Assembly: GCA_902562135.1 (NCBI GenBank)
Contig: CACESE010000006.1
Coordinates: 1-64,000 of the forward strand
Reading direction: 5' to 3'
Origin: an uncultured SAR86 cluster bacterium
Lineage (GTDB): Bacteria; Pseudomonadota; Gammaproteobacteria; Magnimaribacterales; AG-339-G14
DNA length: 64,000 bases
Below the pieces are notes generated by a model. It was not told where the DNA came from. It searched no databases and was given only the letters and a program-made list of their open reading frames with translations. Both the position numbers and the translations under genes were made by a program. Shown piece after piece: positions 1 through 8,714 of this stretch (position 1 is the stretch's first letter; each line of letters opens with the position of its first letter).

Positions 1-26
1 ATGAATTGATAGAATATTTGAAATAA
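1..26 (+). CDS. possible 3' tail of an upstream gene (partial)
   Basis: One frame (bases 3-26) reads ELIEYLK and ends in TAA directly before the ATG of the aminotransferase gene. This would fit the last codons of a preceding operon gene cut by the window edge. Eight codons are too few to identify a protein, so this is only a plausible reading frame. Confidence 0.25.
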
Positions 27-1205
27 ATGATGAATGAATTAGATAAAAATTTTGCTTCAATAGATAGACTTCCACCTTACATTTTTGAACAAATAAACAC
101 TTTAAAAATGGAAGCCAGAAGAAGAGGGGAAGACATAATTGATTTCAGTATGGGCAATCCTGATGGAGAGACTCCAAAATTTATCGTAGATAAAATGACT
201 GAAACCGTTCAGAGGGCTGATACTCATAGATATTCTCAATCAATAGGCATACCTAAGTTAAGACTAGCTATTTCGGACTGGTACAAAAGAAAATTTGGAG
301 TAAATTTAGATCATGAAACTGAAGCGATAGTTACAATTGGCTCCAAAGAAGGTTTAGGACACCTAGCAATGGCAACAGTAGATAAAGGAGACGTAATACT
401 TGTTCCTAATCCTGCTTATCCAATTCATCCTTTTGGCTTTGTGATTTCTGGCGCAGATATAAGACATGTTCCAATTGGTCCAAATACGAACTTTTTTGAT
501 AATTTAGAAGAAGCTATAAAGACTTCTTTTCCAAAGCCTAAGATGCTTCTACTAAATTTTCCAAGTAATCCGACGGCGTTATGCGTCGAAAAAGATTTTT
601 TTGAAAAAGTTATTCAGATCGCAAAAGAAAATAGCATCTGGGTAGTTCATGATTTGGCATATGCTGATCTTTGTTTTGATGGTTATAAAGCTCCATCAAT
701 ATTAGAAGTAGAGGGAGCTAAAGAAATAGCTGTTGAATTTTTCACTTTATCCAAAAGTTATAATATGCCAGGATGGAGATTAGGATTCTGCTGTGGTAAT
801 CCTGAATTAATTAGAGCCCTTGCAAGATTAAAATCATATTTTGATTATGGCCATTTCACACCTGTCCAAGTAGCAGGTATTGAAGCTTTGAATAAAGGAG
901 ATGAGTTTGTAAAAGAAGTATGCGAAGTTTATAAAGTAAGAAGAGATGTTTTATGTGAGGGTTTGAATGCTTTAGGTTGGGAAGTTGAAAAACCAAAAGC
1001 GACTATGTTTGTTTGGGCAAAAATACCAAAAAAATTCAATATGAAATCAATGGAGTTTTCTGAATTATTATTGAAGGAAGCTAAAATTGCGGTTTCACCT
1101 GGCTTAGGTTTCGGAGTATATGGAGATGATTTTGTAAGATTTTCTTTAATTGAAAATGAGCATAGAACTAAACAAGCTTTAAAAAATCTAAAGAAAATAT
1201 TTTAG
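27..1205 (+). CDS. alaC: alanine/valine-type aminotransferase, AlaC-like
   Basis: Class I/II PLP-dependent aminotransferase of about 390 residues, the usual length for AlaC (YfdZ), which makes alanine from pyruvate using glutamate. The N-terminal segment with RRRGEDIIDFSMGNPD is typical of this subgroup. The PLP-lysine motif is seen as SKSYNMPGWRLGF near residue 245, with the conserved NFPSNPT segment near 177. Two in-frame ATGs (27 and 30) are equally plausible and neither has a clear ribosome binding site. It is followed after 4 bp by hom and then thrC, an arrangement common in gammaproteobacteria, so it is probably the first or second gene of an amino-acid operon. The precise amino-donor preference cannot be read from the sequence. 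Confidence 0.85.
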   Translation: MMNELDKNFASIDRLPPYIFEQINTLKMEARRRGEDIIDFSMGNPDGETPKFIVDKMTETVQRADTHRYSQSIGIPKLRLAISDWYKRKFGVNLDHETEAIVTIGSKEGLGHLAMATVDKGDVILVPNPAYPIHPFGFVISGADIRHVPIGPNTNFFDNLEEAIKTSFPKPKMLLLNFPSNPTALCVEKDFFEKVIQIAKENSIWVVHDLAYADLCFDGYKAPSILEVEGAKEIAVEFFTLSKSYNMPGWRLGFCCGNPELIRALARLKSYFDYGHFTPVQVAGIEALNKGDEFVKEVCEVYKVRRDVLCEGLNALGWEVEKPKATMFVWAKIPKKFNMKSMEFSELLLKEAKIAVSPGLGFGVYGDDFVRFSLIENEHRTKQALKNLKKIF

Positions 1206-1209
1206 ATAA

Positions 1210-2478
1210 ATGAAAAAAATTAATATAGCGCTCTGTGGAGTTGGAAACGTTGGATCATCTTTTATAGATTTGCTATTTACTAGTAGAGAAAAAATAAAAT
1301 CAAATTTTGATATAGAAATTAATTTGATCCTCATTGGATCTAGAAAAGGGGAAATTGAAAATAATGACTTTCAAGGTCAAATAGAGAGAGACATTTTAAA
1401 AGTTCCATTACACAAAGATATTGATATTGTTGTTGAATTAATTGGAGGGACTGATATTTCTTATGAGTTAGCTAAATTGGCTCTACAGAATAACAAACAT
1501 TTCGTAACCGCTAATAAGGCTTTAATTGCCGAAAAAGGACCAGAGTTATTCAAGTTGGCATCTAAACAAAGCCTTCATATAGGTTTTGAAGCTTCTGTTG
1601 GAGGAGGTATCCCGATAATAAGAACTTTAAGAGATGGTTTAATTTCAAATAAAATAAATTGGTTTAAGGGAATATTAAATGGAACTTCAAATTACATATT
1701 ATCTAATATGTATCTTGAAGATCAAACCTATGAAGATGCCCTTAAATCGGCACAGGAATTAGGATTTGCAGAACCAGATCCAACTTTTGATATTGATGGG
1801 ACTGATTCGTCACAAAAAACTGCAATTTTATCCTTTCTATCTTTTAATGGCGAAGTTAGCCCATTAAAGATTTATAAAGAAGGTATTGATAAGATTGAAA
1901 GTTTAGATTTAGAGTATGGTAAAGAGCTTGGTTTTTCAATTAAGCCCTTATCTATAGGGGTTAACAATAAAGATGAATTATTTTTAGGTACTTTTCCAAG
2001 TTTTATCAAGAAGCATGAAATTCTCGCCAACGTAAATTTTGAAACAAATGTAATTGAAATTAATTCTGCGAATTTAAATTCGACCGCTTATCAAGGTCCT
2101 GGAGCTGGAGGTTATCCAACTTCAACATCCGTAATAAATGATATTTTAGATATTGCCAAAGGAAAAATATTTGATTACACAAACCTTCTTAATCCAATTG
2201 AAATCAGTGATTTTGATGCTTTTAAAACTAGTAGGTATCTTAGATTGATGGTGACTGATGAACCTGGGGTAGTAGCTGAAATATCTAAATTAATTGCCGA
2301 AAAAGGTTTATCTATAGATAATTTGATTCAAAAAGAAAATAAGAATCATGAGAATATAATTCCAATAATTGTTGTTTTAGGAGAATGTTCTGAGAAGATT
2401 TCTAAATCTTTAATACATGATTTGGAGAAATTATCTCAAGTTAGGGAACCCGTTCAGCATATTAGATTTATAGATTAA
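1210..2478 (+). CDS. hom: homoserine dehydrogenase
   Basis: Monofunctional homoserine dehydrogenase, which reduces aspartate semialdehyde to homoserine with NAD(P)H in threonine/methionine synthesis. The N-terminal Rossmann motif is GVGNVGS (residues 11-17). The catalytic-domain signature with FKGILNGTSNYIL lies near residue 150, followed by the AYQGPGAGG segment near 295. The last 80 or so residues (RLMVTDEPGVVAEISKLI onward) form an ACT domain, which in this family senses threonine. It is not fused to aspartokinase. It lies between alaC and thrC with gaps of 4 and 2 bp, so it is almost certainly co-transcribed with them. Confidence 0.93.
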   Translation: MKKINIALCGVGNVGSSFIDLLFTSREKIKSNFDIEINLILIGSRKGEIENNDFQGQIERDILKVPLHKDIDIVVELIGGTDISYELAKLALQNNKHFVTANKALIAEKGPELFKLASKQSLHIGFEASVGGGIPIIRTLRDGLISNKINWFKGILNGTSNYILSNMYLEDQTYEDALKSAQELGFAEPDPTFDIDGTDSSQKTAILSFLSFNGEVSPLKIYKEGIDKIESLDLEYGKELGFSIKPLSIGVNNKDELFLGTFPSFIKKHEILANVNFETNVIEINSANLNSTAYQGPGAGGYPTSTSVINDILDIAKGKIFDYTNLLNPIEISDFDAFKTSRYLRLMVTDEPGVVAEISKLIAEKGLSIDNLIQKENKNHENIIPIIVVLGECSEKISKSLIHDLEKLSQVREPVQHIRFID

Positions 2479-2480
2479 GC

Positions 2481-3860
2481 ATGCTTTATTCAAGTTCAAG
2501 AGGGCGATCTCAATCAGTTGATTTTCTAGAGGTCCTTACTTCTGGAGTAGCTCCTGATGGGGGGCTTTACTTACCAAATGAAGTACCTGTTTTTAAACCG
2601 GATTTGTTATCAAGCTTTGAAAGCCTTTCTTATAATGAACTTGCATTAGAGATACTTCATCCGTTTATGGATGATTTTCTAAATAGAGAAGACTTGGAAA
2701 GTATAATTAATGAAGCTTACTCTACCTTTAGAATAAAAAATGTAGTTCAGATTCAGAACCAAAAGCGTATAGGAAATATACTAGAGTTATTTCATGGGCC
2801 TACTTATGCTTTTAAAGATGTTGCAATGCAACTTCTTGCAGGCCTGCTTAGTAAAGCTTCTGAAAAAATTAATAAAAAAATTGTAATTTTAGGCGCTACA
2901 TCAGGAGATACTGGTTCTGCTGCTATTGAAGCGTGTAAGAGATTTACAGATCTGGATATATACATTCTTTTCCCAAATGAAAAAATATCGGAAGTTCAAC
3001 AGAGGCAAATGACAACTTCAGGTGCGGCTAATGTTCATACTCTGGCAATTGAGGGTGACTTTGATGATTGTCAAAGATATGTAAAAAAATTATTTTTAAA
3101 TCAGGATAAATTTGAAAAAATTAGATTTGTTTCTATTAATTCAATAAATTGGACTCGAATAATTTCTCAAAGCGTTTATTTTTTTTACGCAAGATACCTT
3201 TTAAACAATAAAAATTACGTTGCATCAATACCTTCAGGAAATTTTGGTCATGCTTATGCTGGATGGTTGGCTACAAAAATGGGTCTTAAATTAAATGGAA
3301 TCCATATTGCTACTAACAAAAATGATATCCTGCATAGACTATTTTCATCAGGTATATATTCCAAAAATAAAACAATTAAGTCATTAGCACCAAGTATGGA
3401 TATATCTGTAGCTAGTAATTTTGAAAGATTAATGGTCGATGTTTTAAATGAAGATAGAGCAAAAGTTAGCGAACTTATGAACAACTTCCCGGAGAACTCA
3501 ATTGACTTTAATAATTTGAAACATTGGAAAAAAATAAATTCCTTCTTCACAAGTAGCAAAACAGAAGATCAAGAAATAAAAGAGTGTGTCAAAAAGGTTG
3601 TCTCTGAAACAGGATACCTAATAGACCCCCACACAGCTACTGCAGTAAGCGGATGTCCTTCAATTCAAGATGAAAGTATTTTGACTTTTGCAACAGCTCA
3701 TCCTGCAAAATTTCCGGAAGTTTTTAACGATGTTGAAGGCTTTGAAGAAAACATTCCATTAGAATTAAAAAATATTTTTGAAAAACAGCAAAAATTTGTG
3801 AAACTAAATGATAAATATGAAGATATAGCTGACTTTATTTCATCCAATTACGCTGGTTAA
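2481..3860 (+). CDS. thrC: threonine synthase
   Basis: PLP enzyme converting O-phosphohomoserine to threonine, the last step of the pathway begun by hom directly upstream. At 459 residues it matches the long bacterial type. The N-terminus YSSSRGRSQSVDFLEVL and the segment LYLPNEVP are typical. The PLP lysine is in GPTYAFKDVAMQ (about residues 109-120), followed by GATSGDTGSAA, the phosphate-binding loop. It ends 5 bp before prfB, so the amino-acid operon may read into prfB-lysS. Confidence 0.93.
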   Translation: MLYSSSRGRSQSVDFLEVLTSGVAPDGGLYLPNEVPVFKPDLLSSFESLSYNELALEILHPFMDDFLNREDLESIINEAYSTFRIKNVVQIQNQKRIGNILELFHGPTYAFKDVAMQLLAGLLSKASEKINKKIVILGATSGDTGSAAIEACKRFTDLDIYILFPNEKISEVQQRQMTTSGAANVHTLAIEGDFDDCQRYVKKLFLNQDKFEKIRFVSINSINWTRIISQSVYFFYARYLLNNKNYVASIPSGNFGHAYAGWLATKMGLKLNGIHIATNKNDILHRLFSSGIYSKNKTIKSLAPSMDISVASNFERLMVDVLNEDRAKVSELMNNFPENSIDFNNLKHWKKINSFFTSSKTEDQEIKECVKKVVSETGYLIDPHTATAVSGCPSIQDESILTFATAHPAKFPEVFNDVEGFEENIPLELKNIFEKQQKFVKLNDKYEDIADFISSNYAG

Positions 3861-3865
3861 TATTT

Positions 3866-4961
3866 ATGACAGATAGATCGTTACAAGAGAGGTTAAAAGA
3901 ATCAAAAGCCGAGCTTAATGATTTAAGGGGGTTTCTTTGACTATGAGTCGAAACAGAAACGACTTGAGTCAATAAAAAAAGAATTTGAAAACCCTGAACT
4001 TTGGAAAAATCAGGAAAAAAGCCAATCTTTAGGAAAGGAAAAGTCGTCTTTAGAAAAATTAATAAGTTCTCTTGACGAGTTAGATAGTTCTCTAAATGAT
4101 CTTGATGAACTCTTAATTCTTTTAGAGAAGGAAAATGACAAAGATGAAATACAATCTTTATCAAATGAATTAAGTAATGTCGAACTTAAGATTTCAGACC
4201 TTCAATTTCAAAGAATGTTTTCTGGGAAAAATGACTCAAATAATGCTTTTCTCGATATACAGGCTGGCTCTGGAGGAACTGAAGCACAGGATTGGGCTGA
4301 AATGTTATTAAGAATGTATCTTATGTGGGGGGAAAAGAAAAATTTTAAAACTGAACTAATCGAGGTTTCGCCGGGAGAAGTAGCTGGCATCAAAAGTGCG
4401 ACAATAAGATTTGAAGGAGAATTTAGCTACGGCTGGTTAAGAACTGAATCTGGGGTTCACAGATTGGTAAGAAAATCACCTTTTGATTCAGGAAGCAGGA
4501 GGCATACTTCTTTTGCTTCCATATTTATATCTCCTGAGATTGAAGACAATATTGAGATAAATATCGATCCTTCAGATATTAGAATTGATACTTATAGAGC
4601 TAGTGGAGCGGGCGGTCAACATGTCAACAAGACCGATTCAGCTGTAAGATTAACTCATGAGCCAACGGGTGTAGTTGTTCAATGTCAGTCTGATAGGTCA
4701 CAACATAAAAATAAAGATAGGGCAATGAAACAATTAAGAGCTAAACTCTACGAATTAGAATTAAAAAAACAAGACGAAGCAATGAAAAATTTAGAAGAAA
4801 CTAAAGCTGACATTTCGTGGGGCAGTCAAATTAGGTCATACGTCTTAGATTCTGGAAGAATAAAAGACTTGAGAACAGGAACTGAAACTGGAAATTGTTC
4901 TGCAGTTTTGGATGGCAATATTGATATTTTTATAGAAGAAAGTTTAAAGGCTGGAGTTTAA
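3866..4961 (+). CDS. prfB: peptide chain release factor 2 (programmed +1 frameshift)
   Basis: RF2 recognises UGA and UAA stop codons and releases the finished protein. The reading frame opens at ATG 3866 and hits an in-frame TGA at 3938-3940 after 24 codons. The protein continues in the +1 frame from GAC (3939-3941) with [10 protein letters not shown], matching the classical RF2 junction (RGYL-DYD in E. coli). The joined product is about 364 residues, the normal family length. The GGQ peptidyl-hydrolysis motif appears in [16 protein letters not shown]. The RF2 SPF tripeptide used for UGA recognition lies in [15 protein letters not shown]. lysS follows after 2 bp, the usual prfB-lysS pair. The gene is intact; a naive gene caller would report only the part downstream of the frameshift. 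Confidence 0.96.
3925..3941 (+). other. prfB programmed +1 frameshift signal
   Basis: An internal Shine-Dalgarno-like AAGGGGG (3925-3931) sits three bases before the slippery CTT-TGA-C (3935-3941). This is the known autoregulatory signal of RF2: when RF2 is scarce the ribosome pauses at UGA and slips one base forward. Confidence 0.96.
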
Positions 4962-4963
4962 TT

Positions 4964-6418
4964 ATGTCGGATTCTCAAGATGAAAATCATTTAATTGAAG
5001 AGAGAAAGATGAAGCTTGAGTCTCTAAAGGATCAGGGAATAAATTATCCTAATGACTTTAGAAGATCAAATTTATCAAAATCTTTAGTGGATGAATTTAC
5101 TAAATTTAATAAGGAAGAGTTAATAGGCAAAAACATTGAAGTTTCAGTAGCAGGAAGAATAATGCTTAAAAGAGTCATGGGCAAAGCAAGTTTCTGTACG
5201 ATTCAGGACATGACAGGAAGAATTCAGCTTTATTTGAGAAAAGACGCACTCGATAATTACGAAATTTTTAAAGACAGCGACTTAGGAGATATTGTCGGTG
5301 TTAAAGGAACTTTATTCAAAACTAACACCGGAGAGTTATCTATTCAAGTAAGTGAGTTTAATTTATTAACTAAATCTTTAAAGCCTCTTCCAGAAAAGCA
5401 CCTTGGGCTATCAGACGTTGAAATAAAGTATAGAAAAAGATATTTAGATTTATTAACGAATCCTGAAACTCGAGAAGTCTTTGAAATCAGAAGCAAAGTA
5501 ATAAACGAAATTAGACAATTTTTAATAAATGATGGTTTTACTGAAGTGGAGACTCCAATGATGCATTCAATCCCAGGTGGAGCAAGTGCAAAACCGTTTG
5601 TTACACACCACAATGCTTTGGATATGGATTTGTTCTTAAGAATCGCTCCAGAGCTTTACTTAAAAAGGCTTGTTGTTGGAGGAATGGAAAAAGTTTTTGA
5701 AATTAATAGAAATTTTAGAAACGAAGGTTTATCTACAAAACATAATCCAGAATTCACTATGCTAGAGTTTTATACAGCATTTGTAGATTATCAATATCAA
5801 ATGGATTTTACAGAGAACATGCTCAGAGAAATAGAAAATTTGTCAGGAATTAATACTAAAATCTTTTCTAAAAAATTTGAAAGACTGTCTATGGATGAGT
5901 CGATTTTAAAACACAACTCTTTAAATAATGAAGATTTAAAAGATATAAATGTTTTAAAAAAATTCTGTGATAAAAATTCAATTAAACTTGAGGGTGTCAA
6001 CACGGTTGGAAATATCAAGAACATTATTTTTGAAACAACTGTAGAAGAAAATTTAATAAAACCCACTTTTATTTATAACTATCCAATAGAAATATCTCCA
6101 TTAGCTAGGTCCTTAGATAAAGACGTTTCAATTGCAGAAAGGTTTGAGCTTTTTGTAAATGGAAAGGAATTAGGAAATTCTTTTTCTGAATTGAATGACC
6201 CAAAAGAGCAAGCCAAAAGATTTGATCTTCAGGTCGAAGAGAAGAATGCAGGAGATGAAGAAGCTATGCATTTTGATAAAGATTATATTGAGGCTCTGGA
6301 ATACGGTCTGGCACCCTGTGCCGGAGTGGGTATAGGCATAGATAGATTAATTATGCTTCTTTCAGGGAGGGAAAGCATTCGAGATGTCGTGCTATTTCCG
6401 CAGCTAAAAAACAAGTAG
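4964..6418 (+). CDS. lysS: lysyl-tRNA synthetase, class II
   Basis: Charges tRNA-Lys with lysine. At 484 residues it has the normal order of an N-terminal OB-fold anticodon-binding domain (about 60-150, with VAGRIMLKRVMGKASF) and a class II catalytic core. Motif 2 is seen as FEINRNFRNEGLSTKHNPEF and motif 3 as GLAPCAGVGIGIDRLIMLLSG near the end. The start lies 2 bp after prfB. The next gene downstream is on the opposite strand and begins its 3' end 3 bp away with no visible terminator hairpin. Confidence 0.96.
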   Translation: MSDSQDENHLIEERKMKLESLKDQGINYPNDFRRSNLSKSLVDEFTKFNKEELIGKNIEVSVAGRIMLKRVMGKASFCTIQDMTGRIQLYLRKDALDNYEIFKDSDLGDIVGVKGTLFKTNTGELSIQVSEFNLLTKSLKPLPEKHLGLSDVEIKYRKRYLDLLTNPETREVFEIRSKVINEIRQFLINDGFTEVETPMMHSIPGGASAKPFVTHHNALDMDLFLRIAPELYLKRLVVGGMEKVFEINRNFRNEGLSTKHNPEFTMLEFYTAFVDYQYQMDFTENMLREIENLSGINTKIFSKKFERLSMDESILKHNSLNNEDLKDINVLKKFCDKNSIKLEGVNTVGNIKNIIFETTVEENLIKPTFIYNYPIEISPLARSLDKDVSIAERFELFVNGKELGNSFSELNDPKEQAKRFDLQVEEKNAGDEEAMHFDKDYIEALEYGLAPCAGVGIGIDRLIMLLSGRESIRDVVLFPQLKNK

Positions 6419-6420
6419 CT

Positions 6421-7722
6421 TTAATCTAAGTTAATCCAACTACCATGAAATCCAAAAGGCACTCTTGATGGTAACTGAATTCGCGCTAGAGGCTCTTCGG
6501 AAAAATTTTCTGCATCTATAATTATAAACTCGCTTTTATCTACCTCTTGATCATATACAAATCCAACAACATATCCTGAATCTTCTGATGTTTGATCTAT
6601 TTTCGGAATAAAAACTGGTTCAGCCCCTTTTTTATGTTCGCCTAAATGATGAACTTCATTTCGATCTTTCAAGAAATCATATTTAAATAAATTATTTAAT
6701 GCACCATCGTTTAAGATATAACTAAATCTATATTCTTTTCCTTCTAAATCAGGATGAATTCTTGCAAACTCCATTGGCCTGTCATCAAGAAGTTTTTCAA
6801 CACAAGTTTCTTTGACTATGTCAATTTCCCATCTTGTCAAAAAGGGTTTTTTTCCAAAGGGGAGAGGGTTATTAAAATCAAAAAGTTTGTCGTATCTACA
6901 AAAATCTAGAATAACTTTACCTGAACTGTCTTCATAGGAATTTACCACATGAAAAAGAAAGCAATTAGGCACTTCAATCCATTTTATTTCATTTGTATTT
7001 CTATTCAAAAGCCCCAACCTTGAAGAGTAATTATCATCCCAAACTACTGGATAATCTGAGGCGTTTTCATCTTTATTTCGTCTGCCAGTATTAAATGTGA
7101 CCGGAAGGTCAAAGATAAGAACATAATTATTTGTTATAGCACAATCATGAATCATTGGTTTTGAATTCAATATAATTGGAAGATCAGTTGTAATTTCTCC
7201 TGAACCATCGACAACACGGTAATGCACATGGTTAACATCTGATAAATATTCTGAAAAATCATAGCTTATAGCGTGTAATTCGTTTTTAGAAGAATCGAAT
7301 TTTGGATGTGCAGTAAACCTTTTATTATCATTCTTTGGGAATGGAATTTGATCGGTAAAATTTAAATTATCATCTAGAATAACTGGAGATACTCCTCCTT
7401 CAACTAATGCATAAATTTTCCCTGCATGTTTTAAAACATGGGTATTAGGGCCAAAGCCGAAAGATGATTCCACATATCTGTTTTTATACCAATGAGCTTT
7501 CCCATCTTGTATTTTTAAACCGTGGATCATACCGTCTCCAAAAAAAGGGTGATAATTCTTATGATCAATTGGCTCTCTAGGATTGGGTCCATTTCTCAAG
7601 AATAAGCCATTTAATTCCATAGGTATTTCTCCAACAATATTTAGATTGTTGGAAGAAGTTTCTTCAACGGGATACCAGTTACCTTTTAAGAATACATTTT
7701 CACTTTCTCTAAAATTTTTCAT
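6421..7722 (-). CDS. carotenoid cleavage oxygenase, RPE65/CCD family
   Basis: Iron(II) dioxygenase family that splits carotenoids, apocarotenoids or stilbenes. At 433 residues it has family length. The N-terminal motif GLFLRNGPNP (residues 39-48) and FFGDGMIHGL are typical. The four iron-binding histidines are visible in HPKFD (about H139), IHDCAIT (H192), FLFHVV (H258) and GFHGSW (H426). It is the last gene of a three-gene overlapping operon and its start overlaps the mdh stop by 4 bp. It is not of the Blh family that usually makes retinal in proteorhodopsin bacteria, and no carotenoid synthesis genes lie in this window. It could supply retinal to the rhodopsin at 48.5 kb or cleave another substrate; the sequence alone does not decide. 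Confidence 0.88.
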   Translation of the reverse strand: MKNFRESENVFLKGNWYPVEETSSNNLNIVGEIPMELNGLFLRNGPNPREPIDHKNYHPFFGDGMIHGLKIQDGKAHWYKNRYVESSFGFGPNTHVLKHAGKIYALVEGGVSPVILDDNLNFTDQIPFPKNDNKRFTAHPKFDSSKNELHAISYDFSEYLSDVNHVHYRVVDGSGEITTDLPIILNSKPMIHDCAITNNYVLIFDLPVTFNTGRRNKDENASDYPVVWDDNYSSRLGLLNRNTNEIKWIEVPNCFLFHVVNSYEDSSGKVILDFCRYDKLFDFNNPLPFGKKPFLTRWEIDIVKETCVEKLLDDRPMEFARIHPDLEGKEYRFSYILNDGALNNLFKYDFLKDRNEVHHLGEHKKGAEPVFIPKIDQTSEDSGYVVGFVYDQEVDKSEFIIIDAENFSEEPLARIQLPSRVPFGFHGSWINLD

Positions 7723-8714
7723 ATTAACTCCGAAACGGCTTCTTTTTCCTCTAATAATTCTCTAGTAGTAATTTCAAGTTTTTCCTTAGCATAAGAATTT
7801 ATTTCTAGCCCTTGGATTATTTCAATTTTACCTTCTTTGGTAGATCTTAATGGAAATCCATAAATTATACCTTTTGGCACATTATAGCTTCCATCGCTTA
7901 AAATCGCGGCGCTGAAGCAGTCACCATTTTTTGTTGGGGCTAAAGTAGCTTTGACCGTCTCTATTGCGGCATTAGCTGCAGAGGCAGCTGAAGAAGCTCC
8001 CCTTGCGTCAATAATAGCTTTTCCTCGTTGCTGAACAGTTTCTAAGAAGTCGTTTTTAATCCATCCTTCGTCCTTAATAATAGATGAAACGCTCTCATTT
8101 TTTACTAATGCATTATCCAAATCGGGATACATAGTTGGGCTGTGATTACCCCATATAATCATTTGATTAATTTCAGAAATTGGAACATTTATTTTACTTG
8201 AAACTTGAGCTTTTGCTCTATTTGCATCTAAAGCAGTCATGGCCATCCAAGTCTGACTTCTATTATTTGCATGAGTCATGCCAATTAAAGCATTTGTGTT
8301 AGCAGGATTTCCAACTACGAGAATTTTTGCATTATTTTTTCCTTTACTACCAATCGCTTTACCCTGATCAGTGAATATTCCTCCATTAATTTTTAATAAG
8401 TCGCCGCGCTCTTCGATTTTTTTGCCATTAATTGTTATTCCTCTAGGAATGCTTCCCACGAGCAAGGCCCAATCAACTTCTTCAGCCGCTTTGTAAATAT
8501 CAGAAAATGCTTCGACTTTTCCAAGAGTATTGAAGCCACAATCTTCTAATTCCATAATTGTTCCATTGAGCTTTTCTACAACTTGGGGAATCTCAACTAA
8601 ACGTAAATTTACAATAACATCGGAACCAAATGTTTCGCCACTAGCAAGTCTAGGCAGAAGAGCATAACCAATCTGACCAGCTGCACCCGTAACCAATACA
8701 TTAATTTCTTTCAT
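7719..8714 (-). CDS. mdh: NAD-dependent malate dehydrogenase, with enlarged mobile loop
   Basis: Interconverts malate and oxaloacetate. The N-terminal motif VTGAAGQIGYALL and the 331-residue length match the cytosolic-type (group 2) malate dehydrogenases. The catalytic Asp/Arg are in TALDANRAKAQ and the catalytic His in GNHSPTMYPD. The mobile substrate loop is unusual. Family members typically have about four residues between PR and ER(x)DLL, while here about ten intervene (PRGITINGKKIEERGDLL). Both substrate arginines are nevertheless present. It overlaps the genes on both sides by 4 bp, inside an operon with a thiolase-like protein and a carotenoid oxygenase. A role as the TCA-cycle enzyme is most likely, but a related 2-hydroxyacid substrate is possible. 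Confidence 0.85.
   Translation of the reverse strand: MKEINVLVTGAAGQIGYALLPRLASGETFGSDVIVNLRLVEIPQVVEKLNGTIMELEDCGFNTLGKVEAFSDIYKAAEEVDWALLVGSIPRGITINGKKIEERGDLLKINGGIFTDQGKAIGSKGKNNAKILVVGNPANTNALIGMTHANNRSQTWMAMTALDANRAKAQVSSKINVPISEINQMIIWGNHSPTMYPDLDNALVKNESVSSIIKDEGWIKNDFLETVQQRGKAIIDARGASSAASAANAAIETVKATLAPTKNGDCFSAAILSDGSYNVPKGIIYGFPLRSTKEGKIEIIQGLEINSYAKEKLEITTRELLEEKEAVSELI

Noticed and set aside
4208-4393. antisense ORF opposite prfB
   Set aside because: It lies wholly inside the strongly conserved RF2 coding region on the other strand and has no family features.
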